Assembly: GCA_963680875.1 (NCBI GenBank)
Contig: OY804579.1
Span: 39,082,397 to 39,146,396 of the forward strand
Source: Bathymodiolus brooksi
Taxonomy: Eukaryota; Mollusca; Bivalvia; Mytilida; Modiolidae
DNA length: 64,000 nt
Reading direction: 5' to 3'
Below, one piece after another: positions 1 to 15,200 of this stretch. Positions within the stretch are counted from its first letter, which is position 1. Each line of letters starts with the position of its first letter. Made by a program: the position numbers and the translations under genes. The notes beneath the pieces were generated by a model. The model worked only from the letters and a program-made list of their open reading frames with translations, ran no database searches and was not told where the DNA came from.

Positions 1-140
1 AAAACGTAGATATCTAATTCAGTGCAGACGATGCGCTTCTGGAATAACTTCATCAAGTAAGCTCATAGTTAAAAATTGACAGCCAAATTATTTAAAAGTA
101 TCTAGTAGCAAGGAAACCAGAGGGCCCAAAACGGTTACAT
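1..140 (+). repeat. Dispersed repeat C, fragment 1
   Basis: AACGTAGATATCTAATT and TTCTGGAATAACTTCATCA recur at 2889-3050 and, shortened, at 34220-34300. Confidence 0.7.
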
Positions 141-286
141 GATATGCCCCGGGGAATTGACATTAACTTAATAATAAGTAAATGTTGTGTCTCGACGTGG
201 TTTCTAATTTCTTATTGCACTATTTTCAAATTGTAAAAATTGTCTTGTTTTAAACAAGAATATGCTAAAATTAATACATTAATTTT

Positions 287-862
287 CAAGGGCGTAGCTT
301 ACGTTGAGGCAACCGAGGCAGAACCGAGGCAGTTGCCTCGGTAAAAAATATATGCAAAAAAAAATATAAAGACAATTAAATTTTATTTCCATGTTCTCAA
401 TAAAGGGACAATAAGTTAACAGACTAAGACTCAGTTACTGACGGAAATGGCACCTAGTTGAAGGGTTTAGGCCTCATTGCAACTTCAAGATGAAGAACAG
501 CAATTATAAGGTGCTGTTCCTGTATAGCAATCACGAACATAGTATGTTCAAGTTTATATGTGTGATTTTGTCTAATGCAATCCATAATATTTTTGAATCG
601 GCAATAAACAAAGTTTCTTGGACTAAGTTGTACATGTTAGATGACCATTATGAATGTACAATTGTGTATAGCTGTGACATATTTTTATGACTATTTTGAA
701 GCAAAACTGGTCCCAAATATACTCTAAATTGCTCAAAATCGCTTATGGGGGGCTTTGCTCCCAGACCCCCCAACTGGGCTTTGCCCCTGTACCCCACTGG
801 GGGCTTCAGGCAGCCCCCAGACCCCCTGCCTCGGTAGAATAACATAGTAAGCTACGCCCCTG
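287..862. mobile_element. CAG-type MITE, about 575 bp
   Basis: The ends CAAGGGCGTAGCTTAC and GTAAGCTACGCCCCTG are inverted copies. The flanking pentamers atttt and ctttt agree at four of five positions, in line with the 5-bp duplications of the other CAG elements here. The interior is non-coding. A GC-rich palindromic block (about 745-835) lies by the right end, and gaggcaaccgaggcag-type repeats lie by the left. Confidence 0.65.
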
Positions 863-1904
863 CTTTTAGATTCATATAATAAAGACTTGTTTAACGTATA
901 ATATATTGATATTTTCTCGTGAGAGGTGTAAATTTTGATATTGTATATTATACTTTTTTTTTGGGGGGGGGGGGGGATAAAGACTGATCGAAGCATTTCG
1001 ACAGATATACTGTGTTTCAGCTTTATATCGTCGTGAAGAAATTATATTATATTTTATTTTAAAGAAAAACAGGTACACCAGGTAAACGTTTTAATAATAT
1101 ATATGTGTGCGGTATTTTAAAACTGAGCTACAAAAACGTATAAAATATCTTGACACTGCACTTTAACATATTATATTTTTATACATAGCCATGATGATAT
1201 TTAAATGTGAATTATTTTATTATGTAAATGTAAACTTATGAGAAAAGCCGTACGTTCATATTGATTTGAAAAAAAAAAAATCGTTGTTGTATAATGGTAA
1301 TGCAATGTAGTTGTCCTCTAATTTATTGTAAAAAAATGTTTATTTTAGCTAATCTAAATTTCATAATATTTGAACACGGTGTTAATAGGTTTTTAAAAAA
1401 ATACACATTTCATGTGAATGTACTGCATTCATGTTTGAATAGATTGACTTTCAATATGTGTACACAATGCTATGCTTACACACACAAACAAATATTAGTT
1501 TTGCGTTTTCTAACTCCTGGTTCGTTTTTAAACGGATTTAATAGAGTCATATTTTTTTTAAATTGACTAACACTTCAAATACAGTGATGTGTTTTAGGTT
1601 TTTTTAAGTTGTAATATATCATGAAACTCGTATCAACATACATATTGTTCTTAAGAATTATCTAGTTCTTAAAAAAATCCATATATTGACAATATGTATT
1701 ACAAGGCTCTAATCATAATACAGTTAAAACTATTTAAAAAAATGGAATCCTATTTAAACCGACCATTAAATAAAGTCCCAATAATGTCAAACTAACCTGT
1801 ATAAACCGAACACCGGTCTATTCCGAACACAAAGGTTGATACCCAGGGGTGTTCGGAATAGACAGGTTTCACTCGCATACGTGTAATATTGATTAGGTTA
1901 AGTT
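863..1904. other. AT-rich sequence with no recognised feature
   Basis: Includes a G run at 963-975. I looked for the missing signal-peptide exon here and found no ATG, hydrophobic stretch and phase-1 donor that fit together. Confidence 0.5.
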
Positions 1905-2160
1905 AGGTTTATGGTGTTTAACGCCACTTTCAACAATATTTCAGCTATATCGTGACGGTCAGTTTTATTGGTGGATGAAACTGGCAGCACTCGAAAAAAA
2001 CATCGACCTGTCGCAAGTCACTGACAAACTGTATCACATAATGTTGTATCGAGTGCACCTCACCATGAACATGATTCGATCTCACAACATTAGTGGAGAT
2101 AGACACTTATTGCACAGGTAGTAAATCAAACCACCATACGATCACGACCATGACGGCCCC
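1905..2160 (-). mobile_element. SINE family A, near full length
   Basis: Minus-strand copy. The + strand reads ATGGTGTTTAACGCCACTTT and TATTTCAGCTATATCGTGAC, ending ATACGATCACGACCATGAC, the complement of a tRNA-like head. Confidence 0.85.
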
Positions 2161-2566
2161 TGGAATATTGGAATGTGATGTAGAAGGAAACGGTGACTAA
2201 CTTAAGATTTTGAAATGAACAAATTAGAATAATTTTTAAATTTACATTATGCAAATTATATTTTGTACATTTAGATTTAGTCACCAACATATTACTGTGT
2301 CCACATTTAATTGTATTATTTACATACTAATCTGATGTGGCTTTATCCTGCTCCACAGACGCTTTATAGTTCTGAATTGGAACGGGCGTGTGTTCTTTCA
2401 TTACCGATATAACATTTAATACACCATTTTCTATGAAGTTGTTTTGCCATTTCAAGATTAAAGTTGAATCTTTAAAGGAATAAATTATGTCTTACTATAC
2501 GACATTCTATTTATGACTACCATAAAGTATACATTTTATAAAATTAATTTTTGATTAGAACAGATT

Positions 2567-2820
2567 AGGGTTATGGTGTTTTACGCCACTTTCAGTATTT
2601 TGCAGTTATATCATGGCGGTCAGTTATAATGGTGGGGAAACCGGAATACCCGGAGAAAACCATCGACCTGCTGCAAGTAAATGACAAACTTTATCACCTA
2701 ATATTGTATCGAGTTCACCTGTCATCAGCGGGATTCGAACTCACAACTTTAGTGGTGATATAGGCACTGATTGCATAGGAAGTAGTAAATCCAACTACCA
2801 TACGATCACGACCACGACCA
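2567..2820 (-). mobile_element. SINE family A, near full length
   Basis: Same layout as 1905-2160. GGGATTCGAACTCACAAC is the complement of the tRNA-like B box. Confidence 0.85.
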
Positions 2821-2888
2821 TTGATGTGCAACGGTCCCTTTTTGATTACAAGAAATATATACAAATATTGCATTGGGTAAAATAACAA

Positions 2889-3050
2889 AACAAACGTAGA
2901 TATCTAATTTAGTACACACCGCGCGTTTCTGGAATAACCTTCATCAGGCACGCTCAAAGTCAAAAGAATGGAAAACCAAATAATTTAAAAGACTTTTGTG
3001 AGCAAGTAACCAAGGGGCATAACCAGGGTATAGCCAAAATCAGCTATAAC
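2889..3050 (+). repeat. Dispersed repeat C, fragment 2
   Basis: Same family as 1-140, ending 51 bp before integrin exon 1. The consensus block is CTGGAATAACCTTCATCAGG. Confidence 0.7.
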
Positions 3051-3100
3051 AACAATATAATAGAAGACATCCTATAATATTATAAATGTTATTTCTATAG

Positions 3101-3204
3101 GAAAAGAATCATTGTCTCCCACCAAAAACAATCCATGTATAGGACAGAAGATGTGTGGTGATTGTATAGCTGTTGGTAACGACTGCGCATGGTGTAAAGC
3201 ACAG
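3101..3204 (+). CDS. Integrin beta exon 1 of those visible: PSI domain, first half
   Basis: Borders are ctatag / gtaatt. The exon enters in phase 1 and leaves in phase 0. It encodes 34 complete codons with the PSI cysteine pattern [10 protein letters not shown] followed by CAWC, which is diagnostic of the integrin plexin-semaphorin-integrin module at the mature N-terminus. The preceding exon (signal peptide, ending one base into a codon) was not found in 1-3100. Confidence 0.93.
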
Positions 3205-6200
3205 GTAATTACATTTATTTTACTCATTTTGCAGTAAATATTTTGAGATTTTCTTCCTCGATGACGAGTCCGCACACCCGTAGACCTGTAGGGAGATTTG
3301 GGGTTCGTACAACCCACTTTCCCCCTTTGAAAATCAATTACAAAAGGCTATTAAAATCAAGATTTCAGTTGAACCATGACCTAAAGACGGGATTTTGACC
3401 TCTGATCGCAAGACTACGTCACATAACGAGTTCATTGGAACATTTTGGCTGTGGGCATGGGTCGTAATAATCACAATGGGAAGAATTTGTGACTTTTCAA
3501 TAGAACACTTATGGTGTTCGTGTAGAATACATGTCAAAACGCCCCCACTACCAAAACGCCCCCACTTTTTACCAAACGCCCCCACTTTTTATCAAAACTC
3601 CCCCACTATTTTTTCCGAATAAAAATTATTTTACCAAAACGCCCCCACTTTTTTATTGCCAAAACGGCACGTTTAATAATTTTGTTCTACTTAAACGATG
3701 ATCACGCCGGGTATTCGGTTGCACGGAACCGGAGTTGGCACTAAGAACGCGGGCGTCGATAAAAAATCAACAAACAGGGTAGGTATATGTAAACGTTCTT
3801 TTCTTTGACATAATAATATTTTGCAATGAAATAATTTGGTATAATAACTGTGCATACGATAAAGTATTCACAGTCAAATTTTCATTGTGATAAAGTTAAT
3901 AGTAAATCGGCAACACGATTGTTTTATCGACCTTTCTCAAATTTGTTTAAATTTTCGAAATTAGATTACTTATATTTTACTGCAGTGAATGCCATTTTAA
4001 AAACAAATTGGTCCTTTCTCCTCCCAAATGTCTCCTACAACATCTGTTAAAAATTCACTTTAAAACATGCACGCAAATTTCCCATAGCCAACGATTTATA
4101 GGCATAAGGTACGTCAATTTGGCAACTAAGAACCGCGGATCAACTTGAAAGAATGACACTAGGAACGCCGGTGTTCTAGAGCCATTTCCCCTCGGAAAAA
4201 TGGCTATATAGCCATCTTTCCCCCTTCGTTATCAGGGGGAAAATGGCTATATAGTATAATTTCCCCCGGAAAAATTCCCCGGCTTTGGCCGCTAGGAACA
4301 AACAGAGTATCATTCCCAATACGATATACCGTAAATCGGGAAATTTTGGTGTAGGTTAATTTTGGCCTTTTTCTATATATATAGTAAGTTAAAGACTATA
4401 TATTTATAATTATTGCTAATAGTTTTTATAATTTATTCTTGTCCTTCATTTTATGGAGAAAACGAGGGACCTCTGAATAGGTTATTGGAAATACTTTAAA
4501 TGTGATAATTATTATATACATGTTTTTGTAAATGAGAAAGTATTGTACTGTTGAAGGGAAATAGAAGTTCGTTGCATTATCTAAAGTTGGGAGAGGTGAT
4601 ATTACGTTTCGGCCATTCGTTCGTCCGTCCTTGTTAACCTTTGATTATGTTCCATACCCAGACAACTACAAATCATAGAGTGATGACATCTGGACTAATG
4701 ATACAACGTAGGCGATGATCCGTACTAAAAATGATCACATTTGGCTTAATTTAACCTATGATTGAATCTGGTTGAATTTTGCGTTTAAGTCCATATACAA
4801 GCTGCTACAAGTGATATAGTGATTATCAATCATCTTGATTAGTAAAGAGGTGAACCTACATTTTCTGCATTGACACTTTATAACATTGGCTTAAAGGACC
4901 ATATCTGAGCAATTACAAGTGGAAAAGGGCATGCTTATATTTGATCTATGAATATATACCGGGTATGTGCAGCTAGTGAAGATTCGTTACAAAAGTAGCT
5001 AATCTTGACCTCCATTTGCAGTTTTCAATATGTTAAATGAGACCAACAGGTGGGGAGTTACCTGTATTGTACGACAGCTCATTGTCTGTAAATTATATAG
5101 AAGTATAGTGAAGTTTACAAAATGTGATGTGAATCAGATGTGGATTCTGAAGACCTCTAAAGATCTGTTCGAGTACATACAATCTAGGTCCCTCTCCTCC
5201 TGCAATAGTATTAAACAATTTGACTTCTCTACCCTCTACACAAGTATTTCCCACTTTAAACTGAAAAACAGATTAAGGGAGTTGGTCCAACTTTGTATCA
5301 TAAAAAAAAATGACCAACGTAGATACAAAGACCTTGTGTTAGGAAGGGACAGACCAGATCTTATTTTGAAAAAATACAACACTCTGATTCTACCAAAAAG
5401 TTACTCTGAAACTGATATCATCAACATGCTTGTGTTTGGTTTGATTGACAACATATTTGTTATGTTTGGTGGACGTGTTTTTCAACAAATGGGTACAAAC
5501 TGTGCTCCTCTTCTCGCCGACTTGTTCCTTTATTCGTATGAGGCAGACTTCTTCTTCTTCCAATAAAGTTCATGTTTCACTCACCACAACTATTTCTGGT
5601 TTTCGGGTATCAATGACTTTCCATATCATCTCATTTTTGCTTTTGATACTTTGAGTTTTGACTATAATTGTTGTAAGTTTATTTGCTGGTTTTTATACAA
5701 TTTTCTCACTTTTGTTCCTAACTGATTTAACTGGAGTTGATGTACACTGTGGTGAATCAGGTGGATCAATTTGATCATCAGACAGTGCTGAGCAATAGAA
5801 CTGTTGCCCGTTGATGGGGTTGTCATGCATATTACTGTGTGTTGTATTTAGCGAGCAGTATTTTGCACATATCCATCTATGATATGTTTGACAATATGTT
5901 GTATGTGTTGTTCACCGTGTTGATGCAGCTTGTGTGGTACCCACTGTGATAATCGTCACAGTGGATCCTGCATGATCATCTATAACTTCTTTACCACAGA
6001 CAAAGCAGGGGTATTCTAGGTTGACCTGTAGGTCTGGGTTTGGGTAACAATCGGCTGAATTCAATATAACAAGTGTACACAAAATACCAAATAGTATCTA
6101 CCTCCTGTGAAGGACTTCCGTGACAAATGTCCAATGTTTTTTTCTTGTGTTTATAAATATGCTTGAGTGGACAAGTTTTATTTTTGTTGAAGCTCAGAGA

Positions 6201-9200
6201 TTGAGGGCCTTGACTTGTTAGATGTTGAATGACTTATCGATCATGTGCTGATAGTGAAATATTTGTGTACATGGGCTTCTCAAGAAAAACGAAAGGAAGC
6301 TAGCCCAATCCTTTAATTTCACATTATGCTATATAGTTGATTCTGTCCTTTCACTAAATAATTCTAGGTTTGGTGATTTCGTTGATCGCATCTATCCCAT
6401 TGAGCTTGAAATAAAGGAGACCACAAATACAGATCGTCTGCCTCATACCTTGACCTACACCTCGCAATTGACCGTGAAGGTCGGTTAAGAACGGAACTTT
6501 ACAACGAAGGAGATGATTTCAATTTTCCCATTAAACATTCCATTTATATGTAGCAACATTCCTGCAACACCTGCATATAGAGTATATGCGATATTCTAGA
6601 GCTTATGGTTCCTATCATGAATTCCTTGATAGAGGGTTGCTGCTAACAAGGAACCTACTGAACCAAGGGTTCCTATTGGTTAAGTTGAAGTCATTACTTT
6701 GAAAGTTTTACGGTCACCACCATGACTTGGTTCATCGATATGGAATATCTGTGTCACAAATGACCATTGATATGTTCCACTTGTCGTAAACACCTCCCGG
6801 TCCTTTCCTCATTCATGAGTTTTCACCGGGTTTGTAACTAGATTAACACAACGGGTGTCACTAGTGGAACAGGAACTACTTACCCTTTCGGATCACCTGA
6901 GTTCACCCCCGGTTCTTAGTGGGGTTCGTGTTACTCGATCTTTAGTTTTATTTGTATATTTTGTAGATCGTTGTTTGTCCTTTTTTCCGTTTGCTTTTGG
7001 CCATTATGTTGTCTGTCCCCCGATTTACGGATTCTGATTACCCCTTTGGTATTTTCAAACTCTTCTTACACTAGAACGGATATATACAGAACTCCCTGTT
7101 CTTAGTGCCCATTTAGATCGTCCTTTCAGCGTTCCTATACTCTTATTATACAGAGTAAAGAACCAGAATATACAAGCTGTTGTGTGGATAAATAAAGGAA
7201 AAAGTGATGAAATAATAAAGAAATTTTATTGAAAATAAATATTAAACCAGAAAGTTAAAAAAGGGGTAGGGTAATTCCACAACGGGTGCCACTAGTGGAG
7301 CAGGAACTGCTTACCCTTCAGGAGCACCTGAGTTCACTGGTTTTTAGTGGGGTTCTTGTTACTTGATCTTTAGTTTTATGAGTATGTTTTGTAGATCGTT
7401 GTTTGTACCTTTTCTTTTGGCCATTGTGTTGTCTGTCCTTCTTCAATATACGGAATCTGATTACCCCTTTAGTATCTTCAAACTCTTCTTCAATGTAACA
7501 TGTGGCTTTACACTATATATTCAACCGGAATCATGTAAATCAAACACCTAAACCACATGCGTACGTGGCAGGATGTGCTATTTGGATTTCCAGTCAAACT
7601 ATTGAGCGTCACCCAATGAACAATCGTCCCAGACGTTACACAATATTTAATTGTGAAAGGTTAACAGACACCAATAAGGACGGATGCAAAATGACTACAC
7701 GTAGCTCAAAGGCAAGAAAAAGAAAATACAAAAATAAAATTAAATAACATTGTTATTTACTAACAGAAGATGGATAACGCATTTTGTAAGTGTACAAAAT
7801 ATTTGTATAAAACAGTGTCATCGTCAATATGACAAGAAATATTAATATCTACAAAATATACAAAAAATGTACATAGTAATTATAATTAGACAAACAACAT
7901 AAGAGTCATATTCAACAATATAATACTTTTTTGTTAAACATCAATATAAACAGGGAAGACCCGGCGCATGTGGCATACTTTTTGTTATATATATTTGGCA
8001 GGCGATATGAATAGGTCGATAAAATGTTATTAAAATAGTCACAGTTCGACCATCTTGGATTTCACACACAACAAAAAATAAAGAAAAGATAAACTAAAAC
8101 TAAAACAAAAATGTCTAAAATTATTTAAAAAATATATATTCGTGTATCGACTTCATTATGTAGTAATTTACCACAAAAATATATAAATTATTTGAAGTCA
8201 TCTTCCAGTTACAAGAAGCATGTATACATCTGATATACAGAGGAACGAACGGACGAGTACAATTCTTTTGTCCCTCTACGAAACCGTAGGGGACGAAAAA
8301 CAACAAAATAGATCATGTTTCATTCTTCGAATTCTTCTGCCGATAATTCTTCTGAATTTACTGCTTCTTTTTGGCTTTCCGTTTTCTTTTCTGTTAGACT
8401 CGAAATATCCGTTATGTCCATTGAAGTTACATTTTGACTTGACAGAAAGTCAACTAACTTGTTTTTACAGTACATGTATAGTAAATTAATACATTCAGAA
8501 AGTCCTGTCTGTCATATTCTTCATCATCACCTTGTCCTTGGACAGCGGTGGTAAATGTCCTTTTTATGACTGAGTTCATCTGAGATACCGGTATTCCCAT
8601 CAACCATAGTTGATGTGTCAGATTTTAGAATACTCTTGATTCTTACCTTCTTTGATGTTGTTCTTTTCTTTAAAGCCAGTTGAAGATTACAACAAATAAA
8701 GTTTCCAGACTCTTCATCTTTTGTTGTAAATAATTTCAATATTGCGCTATAATGCGCCATCCTCTTCCAATATCCCCCACTTCAAATTGATGTCTATTTC
8801 ATTATTGATGCAGTAGTTTGATTCGCCTTCAGCGTAAAATTTATTCTCCATGATTCTGCTGACGTGTATTGCATGTAGCAATAACTTAACTTAACGTGAC
8901 TCACAATATATATAGGCGTCGTTTTTTTTCCATAGATCTCCAATAAAGAGAATGCTTTATTTCGTGTTTCTCCTTGTATTTCCGATAAAATAGGAAAATT
9001 ATGCACATAGTGATATTAAAATAGATGGACGAACACTTCAAAAAAGAAAACTATAATAAGCTTTACTTGTATTGCCGCCGATATTAATTTTTAATATCAT
9101 ACACAAATTCATACATTTAAATACATTTAAATATTTCACGATAAGTTTCTTAAAATAAGCAAATTATATAAACTTTTGGCAATAAATTCGCCACGCCGCT

Positions 9201-12200
9201 ACTGTCGCCAAAAATAAGATAAAGTCACTGTAGCTGGTATACTACTGGTAATTCTTCCCTTTCTTGGAACCTATCTTAATCTTTCAAGGAGTTAGTGCGG
9301 CGTTTTTCATTTGGGCGGATTACTATTTCATTTGGGCCGAAAAAAAATCTTTCATTTGAGCGGAAAATTGTACTTCAGGGGTGGATCCAAATCTAAAATT
9401 GGAAAAAATATGATTTTTTGGTGTAAAATCGTGATTTTTCACACGAAATACCCCAAAAATGTTCGCACCTCCCTCCGCTCGGCGCAATTTTTTTAAATGC
9501 AACCCCCCCTAACTTGAAAGCCTGGATCCGCCCCTGTACTTCATTTGGAAGGGGAAAATGATATATCAAAAGAGTGGATTTTGGTAGTTTTATTTGTATG
9601 GTCCTATAGCTGCATCAGTTTAAACAAAATTCTAAAAATATTAACATTATTAATTAGGTTATAAAAGTTAAAGCAAATAAAGAAGGGGGATATTATATGT
9701 TCCCCACGATCAAAAATGGAAAAATGGAGGGGGGGGCACCGCTTGTTTTTTTGGAAACAATTAAGGAAAAGCTATATTTTATGCCATGGTAGCAACAAAA
9801 TGAGATAGAAGGGTATGCATTGAACCCAAATTTCCTTTTTTTTTTTCTCTTGACCGTTTTGAAAGCTTGCCTCTCCTGAAGTTTGCCCCCCCCCCCCTAT
9901 TTCCTGTCCGGTCCTACACTTATATTTTTCTATGAAGAATTAGGTTTTAAGCAAAACAAGATAAAATCAGTCTCACCTAAATCACATTTTAATTTTTCCA
10001 ATATGTTAAATTATTTTGTGTGTCAGTCTAGCCAGATGTTGAAGAGATCATCTACTAGTAGTCTCTGGTTGTATGTAATCCTCATAAAATGAATAAAGAA
10101 TTAAATTAAATCATTTTGTTTTATTACAGAATTATGATGCAGAGAATAAAGAAAGATGTAATTTGAAATCAGAACTTGAAAATTGTGGAGATTTAATTTT
10201 TCCCAAAAGTGTTTTTGAAAGAATCAAGGTAAGTTTTACAGAAGTATTGTATGACCTTGAGTGTATCCCAGGTGCTCGCAGTTATATTTTCACATCGCCC
10301 GGTATGTATTTAACATATACCTGGCGATGTTAAAATATAACTGCGAGCCCCTGTGAGTGTATATCATAGATTGTAACATAGTGATAGACCTACAGTCAAC
10401 AGTGGTACACTATAACAGCATAAAAAACTAAACTAAAAACAAGCAAAAAAGCAAAAAAAAAAAACAACAATCCCAAAAAAGTAAACACAAAGATTTTCTT
10501 GATGTTGATTGATTGATTGTTGTTTAATGTCAAATGGACAGTATTTCAGCTATATTAAATATTTATGACATGGACAAATTTATAAAGGAAATACATTGTA
10601 TTAGGATGTACCTGAAAATGTGGAAGTGGAAAGATCCTATGGATGGATGGATAGATTTGATTGCCACAACAGCACAGGTAGAATGAATAATAATGGATAA
10701 ATTAGGTTCAGACAATTGTGGATTGCCAAGAGCAACGATGACCACTTCCAACAAACTGTTGCTTGCTAGCAGGTACTGCACGTTTCCTTGTATGTAGACA
10801 CCATGACACAAATCACCTCGTTTATGTGCTGTCCTTAAAGTGAGATTTGTAATTTTATCCATTACGGAGTGGTTGTACTCTGTAGCAGAAAAAAATAGAT
10901 ACTATTTCAATACTCGATCCTAGATATGCATGCAACATGTACCAGTGATTTACATGATAATACATGCAACATGTACCAGTGATTTACATGATAATGCATG
11001 CAACATGTACCAGTGATTTACATGGTTAAGCATGCAACATGTACCAGTGATTTACATGGTAATGCATGCAACATGTACCAGTGATTTACATGATAATGCA
11101 TGCAACATGTACCAGTGATTTACATGATAATGCATGCAACATATACCAGTGATTTACATGATAATGCATGCAACATGTACCAGTGATTTACATGGTAATG
11201 CATGCAAGATGTACCAGTGATTTACATGGTAATGCATGCAACATGTACCAGTGATTTACATGGTAATGCATGCAACATGTACCAGTGATTTACATGGTAA
11301 TGCATGCAACATGTACCAGTGATTTACATGGTAATGCATGCAACATGTACCAGTGATTTTACATTGTAATGCATGCAACATATACCAGTGATTTACATGG
11401 TAATGCATGCAACATGTACCAGTGATTTTACATGGTAATGCATGCAACATATACCTGTGATTTACATGGTAATGCATGCAACATGTACCAGTGATTTACA
11501 TGGTAATGCATGCAACATGTACCAGTGATTTACATGGTAATGCATGCAACATGTATCAGTGATTTACATGGTAATGCATGCAACATGTACCAGTGATTTA
11601 CATGGTAATGCATGCAACATGTACCAGTGATTTTACATGGTAATGCATGCAACATATACCAGTGATTTACATGGTAATGCATGCAACATGTACCAGTGAT
11701 TTTACATGGTAATGCATGCAACATATACCTGTGATTTACATGGTAATGCATGCAACATGTACCAGTGATTTACATGGTAATGCATGCAACATGTACCAGT
11801 GATTTACATGGTAATGCATGCAACATGTACCAGTGATTTACATGGTAATGCATGCAACATGTACCAGTGATTTACATGGTAATGCATGCAACATGTACCA
11901 GTGATTTACATGGTAATGCATGCAACATGTACCAGTGATTTACATGATAATGCATGCAACATGTACCAGTGATTTACATGGTAATGCATGCAACATGTAC
12001 CAGTGATTTTACATGGTAATGCATGCAACATATACCTGTGATTTACATGGTAATGCATGCAACATGTACCAGTGATTTACATGGTAATGCATGCAACATG
12101 TACCAGTGATTTACATGGTAATGCATGCAACATATACCTGTGATTTACATGGTAATGCATGCAACATGTACCAGTGATTTACATGGTAATGCATGCAACA

Positions 12201-15200
12201 TGTACCACTGATTTACATGATAATGCATGCAACATGTACCAGTGATTTACATGATAATGCATGCAACATGTACCAGTGATTTACATGGTAATGCATGCAA
12301 CATGTACCAGTGATTTACATGATAATGCATGCAACATGTAGCAGTGATTTACATGGTAATGCATGCAACATGTACCAGTGATTTACATGATAATGCATGC
12401 AACATGTACCAGTGATTTACATGGTAATGCATGCAACATGTACCAGTGATTTACATGGTAATGCATGCAACATATACCAGTGATTTACATGATAATGCAT
12501 GCAACATGTACCAGTGATTTACATGGTAATGCATGCAACATGTACCAGTGATTTACATGGTAATGCATGCAACATGTACCAGTGATTTACATGGTAATGC
12601 ATGCAACATGTACCAGTGATTTACATGGTAATGCATGCAACATGTACCAGTGATTTACATGGTAATGCATGCAACATGTACCAGTGATTTTACATGGTAA
12701 TGCATGCAACATATACCAGTGATTTACATGGTAATGCATGCAACATGTACCAGTGATTTTACATGGTAATGCATGCAACATATACCTGTGATTTACATGA
12801 TAATGCATGCAACATGTACCAGTGATTTACATGGTAATGCATGCAACATGTACCAGTGATTTACATGGTAATGCATGCAACATGTACCAGTGATTTACAT
12901 GGTAATGCATGCAACATGTACCAGTGATTTACATGGTAATGCATGCAACATGTACCAGTGATTTACATGGTAATGCATGCAACATGTACCAGTGATTTAC
13001 ATGGTAATGCATGCAACATGTACCAGTGATTTACATGGTAATGCATGCAACATGTAGCAGTGATTTACATGGTAATGCATGCAACATGTACCAGTGATTT
13101 ACATGGTAATGCATGCAACATGTACCAGTGATTTTACATGGTAATGCATGCAACATATACCAGTGATTTACATGGTAATGCATGCAACATGTACCAGTGA
13201 TTTACATGGTAATGCATGCAACATGTACCAGTGATTTACATGGTAATGCATGCAACATGTACCAGTGATTTACATGGTAATGCATGCAACATGTACCAGT
13301 GATTTACATGGTAATGCATGCAACATGTACCAGTGATTTACATGGTAATGCATGCAACATGTACCAGTGATTTTACATGATATTGCATGCAACATGTACC
13401 AGACCAGTGATTTACATGGTAATGCATGCAACATGTACCAGTGATTTACATGGTAATGCATGCAACATGTACCAGTGATTTACATGATAATGCATGCAAC
13501 ATGTACCAGTGATTTACATGGTAATGCATGCAACATGTACCAGTGATTTACATGGTAATGCATGCAACATGTACCAGTGATTTACATGGTAATGCATGCA
13601 ACATGTACCAGTGATTTACATGGTAATGCATGCAACATGTACCAGTGATTTACATGGTAATGCATGCAACATATACCAGTGATTTACATGATAATGCATG
13701 CAACATGTACCAGTGATTTACATGGTAATGCATGCAACATGTACCAGTGATTTACATGGTAATGCATGCAACATGTACCAGTGATTTACATGGTAATGCA
13801 TGCAACATGTACCAGTGATTTACATGGTAATGCATGCAACATGTACCAGTGATTTTACTTGGTAATGCATGCAACATATACCAGTGATTTACATGGTAAT
13901 GCATGCAACATGTACCAGTGATTTACATGGTAATGCATGCAACATGTACCAGTGATTTTACATGGTAATGCATGCAACATATACCTGTGATTTACATGGT
14001 AATGCATGCAACATGTACCAGTGATTTACATGGTAATGCATGCAACATGTACCAGTGATTTACATGGTAATGCATGCAACATATACCTGTGATTTACATG
14101 GTAATGCATGCAACATGTACCAGTGATTTACATGGTAATGCATGCAACATGTACCAGTGATTTACATGATAATGCATGCAACATGTACCAGTGATTTACA
14201 TGATAATGCATGCAACATGTACCAGTGATTTACATGGTAATGCATGCAACATGTACCAGTGATTTACATGATAATGCATGCAACATGTACCAGTGATTTA
14301 CATGATAATGCATGCAACATGTACCAGTGATTTACATGGTAATGCATGCAACATGTACCAGTGATTTACATGGTAATGCATGCAACATATACCAGTGATT
14401 TACATGATAATGCATGCAACATGTACCAGAGATTTACATGGTAATGCATGCAACATGTACCAGTGATTTACATGGTAATGCATGCAACATGTACCAGTGA
14501 TTTACATGGTAATGCATGCAACATGTACCAGTGATTTACATGGTAATGCATGCAACATGTACCAGTGATTTACATGGTAATGCCTGCAACATGTACCAGT
14601 GATTTTACATGGTAATGCATGCAACATATACCAGTGATTTACATGGTAATGCATGCAACATGTACCAGTGATTTTACATGGTAATGCATGCAACATATAC
14701 CTGTGATTTACATGGTAATGCATGCAACATGTACCAGTGATTTACATGATAATGCATGCAACATGTACCAGTGATTTACATGGTAATGCATGCAACATGT
14801 ACCAGTGATTTACATGGTAATGCATGCAACATGTACCAGTGATTTACATGGTAATGCATGCAACATGTACCAGTGATTTACATGGTAATGCATGCAACAT
14901 GTACCAGTGATTTACATGGTAATGCATGCAACATGTACCAGTGATTTACATGGTAATGCATGCAACATGTACCAGTGATTTACATGGTAATGCATGCAAC
15001 ATGTACCAGTGATTTACATGGTAATGCATGCAACATGTACCAGTGATTTACATGGTAATGCATGCAACATGTACCAGTGATTTTACATGGTAATGCATGC
15101 AACATATACCAGTGATTTACATGGTAATGCATGCAACATGTACCAGTGATTTACATGATAATGCATGCAACATGTACCAGTGATTTTACATGGTAATGCA

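Noticed and set aside
490..690. 66-codon frame as the missing integrin signal-peptide exon
   Set aside because: It lies inside the MITE at 287-862, has no suitable donor in phase 1 and is not a convincing signal peptide.
1294..1566. 90-codon frame upstream of the integrin exons
   Set aside because: Low-complexity AT-rich composition, no domain, and no donor that would join in phase 1 to 3101.
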